Source: Aplectana chamaeleonis
Lineage: Eukaryota > Nematoda > Chromadorea > Rhabditida > Cosmocercidae
Assembly (NCBI GenBank): GCA_029168955.1
Contig: JAPDOI010000152.1
Location: forward strand, 744,001 to 808,000
Reading direction: 5' to 3'
DNA: 64,000 nucleotides
Within the stretch, counting starts at the first letter, position 1; the number at the start of each line of letters is the position of its first letter. Below are positions 32,345-44,499 of the stretch, one piece after another. Under the pieces are notes generated by a model. The model searched no databases, had not been told where the DNA came from, and saw nothing but the letters and a program-made list of their open reading frames with translations. Both the position numbers and the translations under genes were made by a program.

Positions 32345-32828
32345 TACAATACCGCTCGTAGGATTTGGTCAGGAAGCGAGCGAGGTCGGGTTTTCGCGTC
32401 TTCTTCGTCTTTTTTGTATAACACGCTTCAAAGTCAACTTTGAGCGAAATTAGGAAGATATTCATGATCCTGGCGTTGAGGACTACCCATTGGTTCAACT
32501 TTTGTGGTGGTTTTGTTGCGAACTATAGTAGTTTTGCTCTCAGCCAGATTTGTGATTATGGTACGGTGACAGATGGGGCGCCACCGTCTCCGTCTGCGTT
32601 TCGCTGTGTCTACCGCTTGTAGAGAGCTGGTTGATTGCGAAATTTCTATGTTTCTCAACAGATATCCGACTATGCTTATACCATTGGATAGACCTCAATG
32701 CCAGGATCATGAATATCTCCCTACTTTCGCTAAAAGTTTACTTTGAAGCGAGTTATACAAAAAGACGAAAAAGACGTGAAAACCCGACCTCGCTCGCTTT
32801 CTGACCAAATCCTACGAGCGGTAGTGTA
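32345..32828. mobile_element. Long-TIR TA MITE, copy 3
   Basis: TACAATACCGCTCG.. to ..GCGGTAGTGTA; same family as 15213-15698 and 21008-21492, loop partly inverted relative to them (plus-strand loop matches their minus strand). Confidence 0.85.
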
Positions 32829-33039
32829 TTAGCTCGAACAGGGCTTGGATCTTTGTGTGTACGTACTGTACCGGCAGTGGCAGTGTTGGTACAGGGCGAG
32901 CATAGCGCGCAGAGTCCTGTCGCAGATGTCCCCAGACTTGACGGGCTGCGTCTGTCACCCACAAGAAGCTTGGCGGACCTGCACTCCGTGACAAGTTAAA
33001 TCAAAATGCCCTGTTTTATTGGCGATTTTTCGTTGGACG

Positions 33040-33345
33040 AGTTACTCAAGAACGATATCAATTACGGCATGAATGAAGGGTTAGTATTGGGAAACGACGA
33101 AAAAAAAAACCGGAAAAAATGGATCAAAATGGAGAAATTACGGTTCTGCCTGTATTGCTTCAAAAGTGAACGAGTTACGCCGCAACACTAGTGCCGGTAA
33201 AAGCGTAAAAAAAGTCAAGTTGTCCGTATTCGAGCATTAAATATTGAGAGAGGTTCGCATTGGGGGCGGAGCCCGTATTGGGTGGGCGGAGATAAGATTA
33301 TTTAGTGACTCAATACAGCTCAAACACTGCCATTACTTCAGTAAA
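33040..33345 (+). repeat. TTAA-family fragment H
   Basis: Matches the interior of 44007-44499: GATATCAATT, AAAAACCGGAAAAAA, TCGAGCATT.. and GGGGCGGAGCCCGTAT. Ends lost. The 61-residue frame at 33006-33191 is not taken as a gene. Confidence 0.6.
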
Positions 33346-33382
33346 GATTTACAGAGCAGTTCAGTGAGAGCGGCACTGGGGC

Positions 33383-33456
33383 TTCGGTGATGCAGTGCGA
33401 TTAGGCACTCCCTCGGAAAGGAGATTCGCTGGTTCAATCTCTCCCGAAGCCAAGCG
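33383..33456 (+). tRNA. tRNA-like pseudogene or SINE head
   Basis: A 7-bp acceptor-like stem GCTTCGG/CCGAAGC encloses GATGCAGTGCGATTAGGC (A-box-like) and GGTTCAATCTC (B-box). The T-arm and anticodon stems do not pair properly, so it is not a functional tRNA. Probably a tRNA-derived relic. Confidence 0.4.
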
Positions 33457-33832
33457 TTTTGCGATCAACTCAATACATTGTGAACAAAAATATTCATTGT
33501 TTGAGGCCGCGAAAGGGAGAAAAAACCAAATGTTTTTAAAGAACATTTTGAAAGTTTGGAAACTTCGAAAAAAAATTCCCTTCTTCTGGTGACACCTTCT
33601 TCTATGAATGCTCAGGGACAGAAGCATATTGCCATGCCAACACCTTGTGTAAAAATACCAAAACATGCACTGCGACGTTAAACTGCAGTTACGGCAAAAA
33701 ACTTTCGAGAAACCGTGTAAGACTGTCATTTGAGCTTGTTTTTGGCGCTTGCAGCGGCGTCATCGTTCTTTTACTAGGAGCCGTAGGACCCCAGCAAAGT
33801 AACCACCCGAACCACTTTTGCGAGTGTGGACG

Positions 33833-34107
33833 CCAAATTCCGGTCCGCAATTGCGTCTCGACACGCTTTGCGGCCGCACGCGCTCGAGTCAGTCGGGTCT
33901 CCAGCGCCAAAGCCGACTCGATGTGGCTTTCTTCTTTTCTCCAATGAGATTTTCTCCAACTTTTCTTAGTTTCCAGTTTCCAAAACCCACCTAGAGTCAG
34001 CAGATCGGCGGCTGCGGCACTGGAAGCTCTTCCGACTTGGGAGCGTGTGTCCGCAAAGCGTGTCGAGACCCAACTGCGGACGGGAATTCGGTCCAGATAA
34101 GCACATA
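33833..34107. mobile_element. Palindromic TA-type MITE, copy 2
   Basis: Same family as 802-1084; left end lacks the first about 15 bases (starts CCAAATTCCGGTCCGCA), right end GTCCAGATAAGCACA. The 100-residue plus-strand frame over it is a palindrome by-product. Confidence 0.8.
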
Positions 34108-34229
34108 ATGCTGCCTTTGACCCGCTACCAGGGTCAGGCACAGCGGTGGTCCGGGTTGTCCGAACCAACGACGCCCTACCCTGAGACGGAGATTTTTTCG
34201 GCTAAAAAACGAACCCCTTTCAAATATGA

Positions 34230-34860
34230 AAAAAGTGGTAGACGTTGCTGGTTCGTTTCGTTTTGGAGTTTTTTTTTAATTTTGGGGCCTCACCATTCTA
34301 AAGGGTATGAATAGCGTTTCAAGCGCTGCCGGTGTTAGAAAATTCAGTCAGTTGGAAAGCTGAAAAGCTCTCCATGAACCGGAAAAAAGCTTCGTTCTAT
34401 GTTTTTAGCCCCGGTGGTCCGGTGGAGCTTTCGGACCACCGTGGGACCAACTTTTATGAGCTCAGCTTCGGAGCTTCACATCTACCAACATCTTTCTACC
34501 GATCCCCTTCACACAATAGGTCAGGTATCTAGACGACACTTTTTCGATTTTCTGGCCGGCCTTTTCCAATGTCCATGGGATGGAGTTAATAGGTGAAGTT
34601 CAGTTTTGGGAAAAAGCTATTCTTTCAAATATCTAGAAATGATTTTTGGATCATTTCCAGTCGATAGGTACCCATCCTCTTTTCGGAACTTTTTTCTGGA
34701 ACTTACATTTGGCCGTTTCAAAACTCGTTCCATTTTGGAGTTTTTTCAACCTTTGAAGCCTCATGTTCTGAAGGAGATGTATAGCGTTTCATGCACTGAA
34801 GAAATTTCAGCTAGAAGGAAAGCTGAAAAGCACTCCAGAAACCGGAGAGACAATAAGGTT
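34230..34860 (+). repeat. Pair of diverged direct repeats, about 485 bp apart
   Basis: 34235-34385 and 34720-34860 share CATTTTGGAGTTTTTT-like sequence, GTATGAATAGCGTTTCA/GTATAGCGTTTCATG, and GGAAAGCTGAAAAGC.CTCCA. The sequence between has a GGTCCGGTGGAGC/CGGACCACCG hairpin. Meaning unknown. 33457-33830 and 34108-34230 hold no gene. Confidence 0.5.
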
Positions 34861-34877
34861 TTGAAAATGAAGAATCC

Positions 34878-35421
34878 CTCAAAGGCAGCGGTCACGATGA
34901 AAAACGTTATCGAAAAAATTTCAAAATCAGTTTAGGTGGAAAACAGCTGAAAAACTATGAAGCATAGCGCGGTGAAAAACGGGCTAGGATTAGAGTTTCT
35001 AAGGTCCAAAGATGTCAGTTCGCGCACACGTGCACTGCTGCGCTCAAAAAGATCGCAGTGTCATGCCGAAAAGTCAAAAATCATCGACAGATGGGCGAAA
35101 TAAATGCAAATTCACCTAATAAAAACAGTTGAACAAAGAAAAGCAAGCATTTCAGTCAATGTTTTTGACTAGATGAGTACATAAATCTATTGAAATTCAA
35201 TTTCAAGCCAGCTGATGTTCTTGGTACTAGAGATCATCGACGCCGATGATGTGGAGTGGGCTCGTCCTCCATCAAAAGACAAGAAAGTTCAGGGTTGAAA
35301 TTTGGCCCGAAACAGCGGTTTTTCCGCAATCTTTTCTTATAGATCCTACTACTCTAAACCCAGAAGAGGGTTTAGAGAGGAAAAGAAGACAAGCACGTTT
35401 GATCGCGACCACTGCCTTTAA
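34878..35421 (-). mobile_element. TTAA-family MITE, A-type, inverted copy
   Basis: Opposite-orientation copy of 18142-18698: ends AAAGGCAGCGGTCACGAT and ATCGCGACCACTGCCTTTAA; the left border CTCA is a mutated TTAA. Confidence 0.85.
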
Positions 35422-37906
35422 ACTTAAGCTACGAAAGTAGGACCAAAGGGTTTTTCTATCAGCGCTATACCTCTTTTGTATGCCCAAAATCTGAGCACCC
35501 TTTGTGTTATGATCCTGAGACAATTAAGGGCTTGTCGCAAAACCATGAAACGCTCTCAATTTTAGAAATCCGAAAAATGTGCCGAAACATGAAGCCATAA
35601 AACGAGAGACGAGAAGTCACACTCCATCAAAGAAACCAAGACAACGCTTATCGTTACACCGATTAAAGTACCTTTGACATCGATACTCTTAGCTATCTAG
35701 CCTTGAGCAAGCTGTATGTCGAAGGTACATCTGTTTCTCTGGCTAGAACCCACATCACTGAGTTCTACTCCAGCGTTGCCAATCAGAATCGAAAGTATCT
35801 ATGCCCAGGAGATGAGGCTAAGGCAGAAAGCAGGGAGGAATTCCGTCGTCACATACTGCTGGATATCATACATCATAAAATAGCAAGTTTTAAAGACTTC
35901 AAAATGTATAAACCTGTAGACGCCAAGTCAAACATCAGACGTTGGCCCAAATACATAGACGACACGAACAAGATACAGATCACAGTACCTCTGAAGTTTT
36001 CGATAATGTTCCGAGCAGGTTAAAAAGCTAAAATCATGTTTCGATGGGACTTATGAGCTTATAGAAACGTGCAGTATAGTTATCGTTAGTTACAAATTGC
36101 GCTATTCGGCAGGCAACCTAGTAGACGTCGGAAGCGTGACAAATATTTGCAGGAACAACTAACTGAAAGTCTTTTGCAACCTCTTCCTTTATTGATCAGT
36201 TTCATCGTTTCCCACCCTTCACTTTGCTCGTGCGTTACATATCCTTTCTCAATTTTTTTCCTTCACTGCTTATCAAATTTCTTTTTAGAAACCTGTTATT
36301 GTTTGCGTTAATTTCGAGACGAGGTAGCAAGCACGAGTAGAAAAAAAATAAAACAGCGTGTTCAGAAGTCAGATTTTGACGGCTTTATAGCATTTGATTA
36401 ACAGAAATCTCAAATGTACAAAACTATTAGCAATACTGTCAAAATCCCCTTTTGGAAGAAGATGATGGAGCAGTCGTAGAATATACGAGGAACAGAGAGC
36501 CGTGCTCACAGCTACAGCCAAGGTTTATTACTAAAGTAGCCGGGGTACATGTCAGCGGATGGAGAAGATGTGAATTGCATGTTCTACAAAATACTGCGTA
36601 ATACCCTAGAAATCACACTTCTAAGCAAACTTCTGCTCTCCTGTGACTGTGTTAATTCAAATGGGCTCAAATGGTTAGCATCTGAATGAAGAATAAATGT
36701 ACGATGAAGCAATAATGTTCCAAGTCACAGTTTATAACAGCTTTTGATGACTAAATGAGATGGGTTAATTTTTACAAAGTTGATGATAGATTAACTGAGG
36801 TCTCTTGAAAAAGAATTCTCCTATGTTTTTAGTTATTTTACAAGGCGTGATGTAGAACTCGATTTCTCCCTTCAAACAAAACTCCTTATCACTGCCTCTA
36901 AAACTTTTTCTTTTTAGAAATTTGCATTCGAATAAAGAGTGTGGTAGCAGTAGAAATTGATTGCACTATGTAACACGATTTTTGTTCCTGGCTTCTGAGT
37001 GTTATATTTCAATTGCTTTTGTCCAAAGTATGTAAAAATGACTTCATTGAGAACAAACTTCGCTTACACTACAACAGCACGAAGAAAACACGGTTTTTTT
37101 GTGAAAATAGAAAGATTTCTGTTTTTTTTTGGTATTATGCGCGGGTAGAAACAAAAAATGCACAATTCTTTCACAATTATTTATTACTTTATAAAACCAC
37201 CGATTCTAAGTTTTATTTAGTTTTTGAAAACAAATCAATACTTTGCAGAATAAATATTTCTGATTAGTGGTTTGTTGTAACTTTTCAACTAGCAAAACTG
37301 GCGTCTCAAATTTATCGCACAAAGAAAAAATTTTAAGAATCAAAGTTTGTGAAAAAAAATTGCTATATTTGCTCTATAGAAGGAATCCCGTGAGTCCTTG
37401 TGGGTGACATCATCTAGTGCTAATAGATGCCGAATGTTCTTTCATTAGAGGTAGATTAGGCGATTCTAAAGGATACGAATATCAACAGATATAATTATTC
37501 ACTACTGCTAATGCACTATTTTTTCAAATTTAAACTTCTCAGAATAAAAAGTTTCAAGGAAAGCAATAAAGAATCTGGGTTAGTAGGAGAAACCGAATAT
37601 TATATTACGCCTCGCCAAAACAGCCTGAACAGAGAAGAAAAAACTTTTTTTTTAAGCCGCAATTATTTCTGTATTAAGTGCTCACTGTGCTCACCTTGGG
37701 TGGTGATTAACTCAGGTTACAACACTTTTATGCTCTTATGATCGGTTTCAACCGCTACCAACACATAGATGCACATGCAAGTAACTAAGACGCGGGTGTA
37801 GCCCCGCGCCCCGATCGCCCGTCGTCGCAACGCGAACCCCGCGGCGCCGCGACCTAATGGCCGCGGCGGAGGGTTCGCGTCGCGATCAGTCGAAAGTTAC
37901 AGAACA
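35422..37906. other. AT-rich, probably intronic; no gene assigned
   Basis: 35703-36023 has a 106-residue plus-strand frame (SREEFRRHILLDIIHHK) that is protein-like but unrecognised and lacks splice or start context. The rest is AT-rich with short frames. 37800-37890 is a GC-rich imperfect hairpin (ACGCGAACCCCGCGGC with CGCGGCGGAGGGTTCGCGT). The expected MAWATT-type CAP exon between 41.5 and 31.3 kb was searched for here and not found. Confidence 0.35.
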
Positions 37907-38030
37907 GTTCCGAAAATGTTGCGAACACATTAGGGCATGAGGCTGCGCAACTTACGATCACGATTTCAACAACTTACGGAACACTTCGGTAAGTTGTTGA
38001 AATTAGTGTTCGCAACATTTCTGAAATCTT
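37907..38030. repeat. Short inverted repeat at start of an unassigned ORF
   Basis: AATGTTGCGAACAC at about 37914 pairs with GTGTTCGCAACATT at about 38010, and TTTCAACAACTTAC pairs with GTAAGTTGTTGAAA within. The plus-strand 119-residue frame 37937-38296 begins inside this repeat; no domain recognised. Confidence 0.6.
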
Positions 38031-38412
38031 CAGAGACGTCAAGATTTTATTACGATCTCAATCGCCTTATTTCAAAAGTATTGCGCTCTCTAGGATACAA
38101 TCCAATCGTTCAAAACCTTCTACGCTACCATTGCCAGTTCTGCACGAAGTTTGCAGTCGTGGCCCAACGACTTTCAAAGCGATTTAAACAGTCTCCGCTC
38201 CTATCGGATTTTCTAGAGAACCACGAAGCAATGCCTATCCCAAACGTTGTAGTCGAGGTAATATTGAGCTGGTACACGTTTGATGATCTACTCTGATTCT
38301 CTTTTCAAAACTGCTCCTGTTCCATCGATAATGATACCTATTCCATGGTAAATAATCATGGCACCAGATGATTTTACCTCAAAACTCGATTTTTTAGCGA
38401 TAAAGACTTTAT

Positions 38413-38825
38413 TTAAAGGCAGTGTCCACGATAAAAATCGTTTTCGAGTTTTCACCTGAAAACGGAGGTTCAGAGTTGGACTGTTTCACCAGTCAAGAAA
38501 GAATCATAAAAAAGCTGCGAAACATCCAAAATCAGCTCTTCTTCTTGAAAGCCGCATTTCAACTGTGCATGAGTTGAGCGGGTATGGGCCTGAAGTAGAC
38601 AGCGTGCGCAAATGAGCCCCAATGCTAATGTGGAAGCGGACCAAACTGTTCCTCTGAAAACTCGACCGCGAGCGGAAGGGCTAGCGCGAGCGGACTCCAG
38701 AGCTGTATGGAGCTCTTTCGAGCTCGGTGTCGTTCATTCCTTCGACCCCAGTACTCCAATGGGACCCTGAACTTTTGATTTCCTGCCAAAAACCAAGGAC
38801 GAAATATTGTGTACACTGCCTTTAG
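38413..38825 (-). mobile_element. TTAA-family MITE, E-type
   Basis: TTAA at 38413-38416, AGGCAGTGTCCACGAT left end, GTGTACACTGCCT right end (border TTAG). Same element in reverse at 60736-61181: shared GAACTTTTGATTTCC/GGAAATCGAAAGTTC, and GGGCCTGAAGTAGACAGCGT with its inverse. Confidence 0.85.
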
Positions 38826-39388
38826 GATGGGTTGAAAAAAATAAGACGTTCCCCAAAATTTTGAAGTTTTCCCAAAAAAAAACGCCTCCCTCCCCCCGGT
38901 CCCACGCTTGTCCACGGACCAACGTGGTCTTGACCCTCCCCGTTACTGGTATTCCGTCATCCGTTACCCAGCCATTTGAAGGAAAATTATCCGTTGTCTG
39001 TTTTTTGAAACCTTCATCCGCTCATCGTTGATTGGCGACCTCTGCATTCTTTGAGGAAGACTGTTGCAGCACACAACTACAAGATAATCGTGCCAGGACC
39101 ACGTGGTCCCAGAACGGTTTTGACTGGCGCGTGGGTCACAACAAGGATTATCGTAGCTGAGGGCAAGCTCTTGACTCTGATTAAGACAGTATATGCAATG
39201 ATTATGGAACTTACTTTTGATTATAAATACACATAATGCGCGTGAGCGTATAACAATCCTTCATTTAACATCCAACTGTTGTAGTTTTCCCTTGTATCAT
39301 CTGCGTGGGGTTGATTATAATTGGACTCACCATGGTATAGTCGTTTTCTGGACGGAGGGAAGCGGCGTAAATCCGCGGTTGCGCGTGT
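38826..39388. other. Repeat relics, no gene
   Basis: 39060-39200 contains GATAATCGTGCCAGGACCAC, GTGGTCC and GGATTATCGTAGC, related to the foldback at 57690-57950 and to 9410-9440. No supported frame. Confidence 0.4.
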
Positions 39389-41435
39389 CGAGCGTGTGCG
39401 GTGGCTTCTTCATGTAAAAAACGACCGATATGGCGCAGCGTTTCATTTTCCCAGTAACCAGCACTCCTTCCTCATCTGTCTTTACACTTTCTTTCCTTTC
39501 CATCCTTCCTCATCTTCTTAAATGATATATTTGTATAAAAAATCAGGGCTCAAGAAGTTTTCGCCGCTTTCCTGGGGCCGTATTCATCAATGACTTACCC
39601 GCGGGGTAAGTGTAAAGTCCTTCGAATTTGGCACTTACCCGGTATTCGCACGCTTACTTACCCGCGATTTTCTTGTAAAAACCCAGGTAAAATTTACCCG
39701 ACGTATGGAGCCGGGTAAATTTTACTCCCAGCCGGCTACAGCTGCACTCACCGCGGAAACAGCAATGGAGCGCATTAGTTTCATCGATAATTAAAACTAT
39801 CATTATAGGTTATTTTGCTTTTTTTATGATTAATTCAATGTTTCTTTCCACAAACAGAAAGTTATAAATGTTTTTTCATCCGTGTTCTCATTGGTTTTTG
39901 CTGTCTGTCGTGAAAAAGCGGTAGACTTCCCTTGCTTCTGTCCACTAGATTTCTTCACCAAATTTTGAATGCATCAGAAAATGCAACTAAAGATTTTCTT
40001 ATCGGCTTTATACTCTTCGTGCCATTGTTCACCGAACTCTTACTGAGTTAGGTTATATTGTGCTGAATCGAAAGTAATAGTTTGAGAAAACAATATCCTT
40101 GGCCCGATTGAATTTCTCAGGTCATATGTTAATAGTGTAGCTGCCGAGAACGCTGTCGTTCCTTTATCAAATACTTTTGACGCTCCTTCTAGAAAATGAT
40201 AATCTGTGATCCTAACGCTCGAATCCAATTTATGGCTTAAGTACTCGACATTTTCGCATTTCGAACTTTTTTCTGTGCAATGAGTTTGGACTTCAGATCT
40301 CGCAGTACATTTGTACAGGTAATATTCTCATCCACCATAGATAATTTGCGAATAGTCAACTTTCTGCCACCAATTTCTGCTTTTTCTTCGAATTTTGAAA
40401 GAAAAATACTTGACAATTCGCAATGAAGTGATTTTTAGAAGAAAACTTCCAGCAGTATACGACAGAGGGAGAGCCGCCTTTCTAATGCCAAAATTTATTG
40501 TGCCGAATAAATAATGGGTTTGAGTTTTTTTCTCTACAATTAAATAGGCACGACGCAATATAGAATAATCCTTTGGCTTTTTTTCGTCGATTTGTATTAC
40601 GCACGAAAGGGCATATTTATCGTTGGCCGATCGGTGAACATTTGCAAAAAAAAATTAACAAATTTTCCCCTGAAACTCGTGAACCACCAAGAGTAGGTGA
40701 GAGCTCAAAAAAAACTTAGATAGGAATAAAATGGCGCTTTTGAACGGTGTATCAAATTTGGTTGAAAAACTGGACCGAAAAAAGACAAAAATGAGTAGTG
40801 GGTTGCTTTATCTACAACCTAATACTCCTAGAGGAAAAATTCCATCATAGAGTAATATTCCACTAGAGTAGGACAGCGATTAGAAAAAAAAATTGACGAG
40901 TGCCTCTGGAAGAATCTCGCTAGAAGAAATTGAATAGTCAGTAATGTTAAATGATGCTATTTTCTATATAGGAGGGGCCCCCTATTATGAAATTCAAAGT
41001 TTTCATTAATCATCAAACCAATGCACTTCTTTTTAGCCCCTTTGAACAAAAAAAGTATGAATCGGCGAAAGAATTTCAAATTAACGACGCCTATTCAGTG
41101 TTTCGGTAAGTGCAAAATAAACACATTTTGCGCGGGATCTTACCAGGGTAAGTAAGTGTGCGATGAATACCGTTTCGCAGTGAGTAAGTTATCGGCTCCG
41201 GGTAAGGTAAATGTAAAGTAAGATTTACCAGGCATTTCTAGCGTTGGAGGTAAACGCAAGTAAGCTGCGAACGATTCAAAACTCAAACACGAGCAACTAT
41301 TAGAAACTTATCGGGCAATTAAGAAGATCAGGAAAGAGGATGGAAAACAAAGATAAGGAATGAATGCTGGTCATGGGGAAAATGAAACGCTGCGCGATAT
41401 CGATCGTTTTTTTTTCATGACGGCGCCACCCCACA
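39389..41435. mobile_element. Nested TIR structure in a CAP-gene intron
   Basis: Outer inverted pair: 39390-39530 (GCGCAGCGTTTCATTTTCCC..) with 41320-41435 (GGGGAAAATGAAACGCTGCGC). Inner pair: GTATTCATCAATGACTTACC at 39589 with GGTAAGTAAGTGTGCGATGAATAC ending at 41171. The interior (1.4 kb) is AT-rich with only chance frames. Probably one TIR element inserted within, or sharing a border with, an older one. Confidence 0.55.
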
Positions 41436-41524
41436 CGCTTGACATGTTCAACCCCAGATTCAACTCCCGCCGTCTAGAGAACGACGATTTGTCTAAACGA
41501 GTTTAGTCATCAGAAAATACTTAC

Positions 41525-41651
41525 ATTTGCAAATTTTTCAGCTCCCATGTCACTACTCCAAACATTGTCCCGTGGCCAACTCACTTGCTTCACCTGCTGC
41601 GCCCATTCTCGTAGCGATTTCCAGAAAAAGTCGCCTATAGTGCCATAGTAA
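41525..41651 (-). CDS. CAP-domain gene, exon 4
   Basis: 127 nt between AATTTCCAG and GTAAGT. After one base completing a cysteine codon it reads YYGTIGDFFWKSLREW, then NVWSSDMGAEKFAN: the CAP segment with W..L..W before the MAWATT core. Ends in phase 0, exactly the phase in which the MAW exon starts in copies A and B. Secreted protein; no signal in this exon itself. The frame in the ORF that crosses it (..LLWHYRRL) is the wrong frame. Confidence 0.7.
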
Positions 41652-43894
41652 CTGGAAATTCAAACTGCTCTCTTTGTTTTCATGTGCATGATTTCGCTGT
41701 CGTATAAAGTGTTCAAAACGAACAAGATTTAGTGCGGTCGGCTGCAAAGGGTAAAAAGGCGGCGGCGGGCGGCGGCCGACGCCGTTTTTGTGCGGCGCCC
41801 AACTTAGGAACTGTTTAACGCGTTAAACGACTTACTCGGCTGATTATGTTTTTGTGGCATACTTGAAGCAGCCCTACAATTCCACTAAAGAAGTTTGGAG
41901 AAATTTCGACTTGTTTGAATTTTTCCGAAAAATTGAACTGGAAGAATGGCGAGTCTTCAGATGCTCATAAACATTTCCAAAACAACATTATATCGTCAGA
42001 TATAATAGTAAGTGGTGCAGAATATTCGGTACTACAAAAATAAAATATTTTCTTAAAAAACACCGAGCTGAGAAGAAAAATACTCTAGACGAAAGTTGCA
42101 ATTGAGCACTGCGCTGGTTGATTGAGATAAATTTTGATCACAGACAGGCCTGTGGTAGTTCAAATGTTATAATGTCGATTCAAATAATTTGTGTACGCAA
42201 CCTCGAAACTACCAAAGAATTTTCTTGTCGATCGGGCACTTCCGAAAAAAATCTGAAATGTGGTGCTTTTTTTTGGGAATCCAGTGTCTATCAAAAACCC
42301 CCAACAAAAGCATCCCTTTATGGTGATGAATGCTTACTGTCAGTACAAGTATGTGACACCACTAGTGAGTTATTTGCTAATTTTCGGTTTCTGATTTCCA
42401 AATTATCATTGACTCAACATTGTTCTGCGGGACGCAATTAAATTTTATGAGGTCCTCGACTGTATAACTCCTTTAAAGTAGATTTTTCGAGAGAGTTAAT
42501 TATGTGAAACTTCATGTGGGCATTAACAAAAAATATCAGAATAGGAGAAACACGAAAACGAGGAAATTTGAAATTTTTTTGAAAAATTCGTCTTTCTTGT
42601 TTTTTATTCTTTGGTATTCAGCACCTATTTAAAATAATTGATGAGAAGTGCAGCGCTTATAACCCTGATCTCGGATGAGAGCTCATATTTCCACGCTATG
42701 TGTTAGTTTGAGGCAGATTTATCAAAGAATGGGTGAGAAAGGTTTTTTCAAAAAGTGCTCCACGCTCACATTAGTGATGTTTTTTTATATTTGGCCGTAT
42801 GTGGATTTATATGAGGAAAGGGGCCATGGCACTGCAGCAGGTGTTTTTCCACGTGTCAGTGAAAGTTTCTGAAATCCATGGAAGATTTTTACAGAAAATG
42901 ATTAGACTTCGGTTTTGCAAAATAATATTATATCAAAAGTTCAACATTTACCCCAACGTCAAACATTCTCCGTTCAAGTTCAATCAATGCTCTTGTCACA
43001 TACGAAAGAAAAGAAGGGTTGCTATTGAACCTCACATTATGGACGAGAATCATTAGGTGGTGATAAGAAAAAATAGGAGCCGAACCCAGCTCCTCACGCT
43101 AATAATTCTTTGCCTCAGAGTATACTGATTCAAAAAAGTTTCATATCGTGATATTGAAGCGGAAAGGTTGCACATAGAACACCAATGAGCTAAGTCTTTT
43201 AATAGTCGTAGAATAGAATCTTAAACGTGGATGCGAAGAATCTCGATTTTTTCGTCGGTGGAATTCGGAGCTCTGGGCCCGATCTGGGCTCACTGATGAC
43301 AGACGGGTGTCATTAAAATTAAATCGACGAAATTCGTGCTCGCCCACAAAAACGCCTAAACAATATTCAGATACATGGAAAAAGTTCTTGTGCCAAATTT
43401 TGTGCGAAATGTCATTCTTCGAGGGTAGCTGTGAACTGAAAATGACCTAAGTTCAGACTGGAAGCGAAATTTGAAGAATGGTGAACTCGTCAATACTGAC
43501 AGGATTTTTTCACGGTAGTATAGAGATACGAATGTGTAGGTTATGACAAATATCCCAACTCCTCTGAATATGCCCTGATTCGTTCCTCTGGCATCGATAT
43601 GTCGTCGCCCTGCTAATCGCTGACTTCGCACCTCCAGTTGGACGCGTCAGGTCACCACAACGGCCCACCAACAGCACAGGACTCAACGTATCTCAATAGA
43701 ATAAAAGCAACTTCTGAGGTCTTGGTATTTTGAGAATGTTCATAGTTTTCATACGTATGCAACACGGAAAAACTCGAAATTTCGAATTTCTATTCAACTA
43801 ATCGGATAAATCCTCCGAATCCTCACTTGAATCGAGTAGAAATAAAAATAGACTTTTTTCTATTTTCTTTACTGATTCAAAAGATCTGAGGTTT

Positions 43895-44006
43895 TCTCTA
43901 ACTCACTCATTCATTCGAAAATATAAAAACGCGTTATTCGAAAAATTCACTCATTAGGAAAGTTTAAATGTGTCTCATTCGAATGCGTACATTCATTCCG
44001 TATTTT
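43895..44006. repeat. ATTCATTCGAAA array in palindrome spacer
   Basis: Short array (CACTCATTCATTCGAAAAT, GCGTTATTCGAAAAATTC) that, without the TTAA MITE, would form the original about 110-nt spacer of the giant palindrome. Confidence 0.6.
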
Positions 44007-44499
44007 TTAAAGGCAGCATACACGCTCAAAAATGATATCAATTTTATGGAATGAATCGAAGGTCTGAAGCTGTTAATATTCAGAGATAACGAAAAAACCG
44101 GAAAAAAATCAACTGAAATGAACATATAATGGCTCGTTCTACATTGGCCCAGAAGTGGACGAGTTTTACTGCATTGGCTGAAATAGCGGAGCTAGCGACA
44201 AATTTGTTGGAATAACGACGCTAATCTATTCGAACGACCCTTTCTGGAACGCTTACGACGTTAGAAGCGTAAAAAATGAGCCAAAATGACCGTAATCGAG
44301 CATTGAACATTTTTATTGAGGGGCGGAGCCCGTATCGGTGGGCGGAGAAAGGATGATTTTGTGACTCAATGCGGCTCAAATACGGTCATTTTAACTCGTT
44401 TTCAACACTTCAAACTTCGTGACGGTTCTTCTAGGGCCCGTACAACCCCACTAACGTAGTTATCTCATCAACTTTTGCGAGCGTGTATGCTGCCTTTAA
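44007..44499. mobile_element. TTAA-family MITE, G-type
   Basis: 493 bp with TTAA at both borders (44007-44010, 44496-44499), ends AGGCAGCATACACGCTC and GAGCGTGTATGCTGCCT. It contains GGGGCGGAGCCCGTATCGG. Related fragment at 33040-33345. It sits only a few bases from the start of the right palindrome arm. Confidence 0.85.

Noticed and set aside
35703..36023. 106-residue plus-strand ORF
   Set aside because: Protein-like but unrecognised and without splice or start context; not called as a gene.
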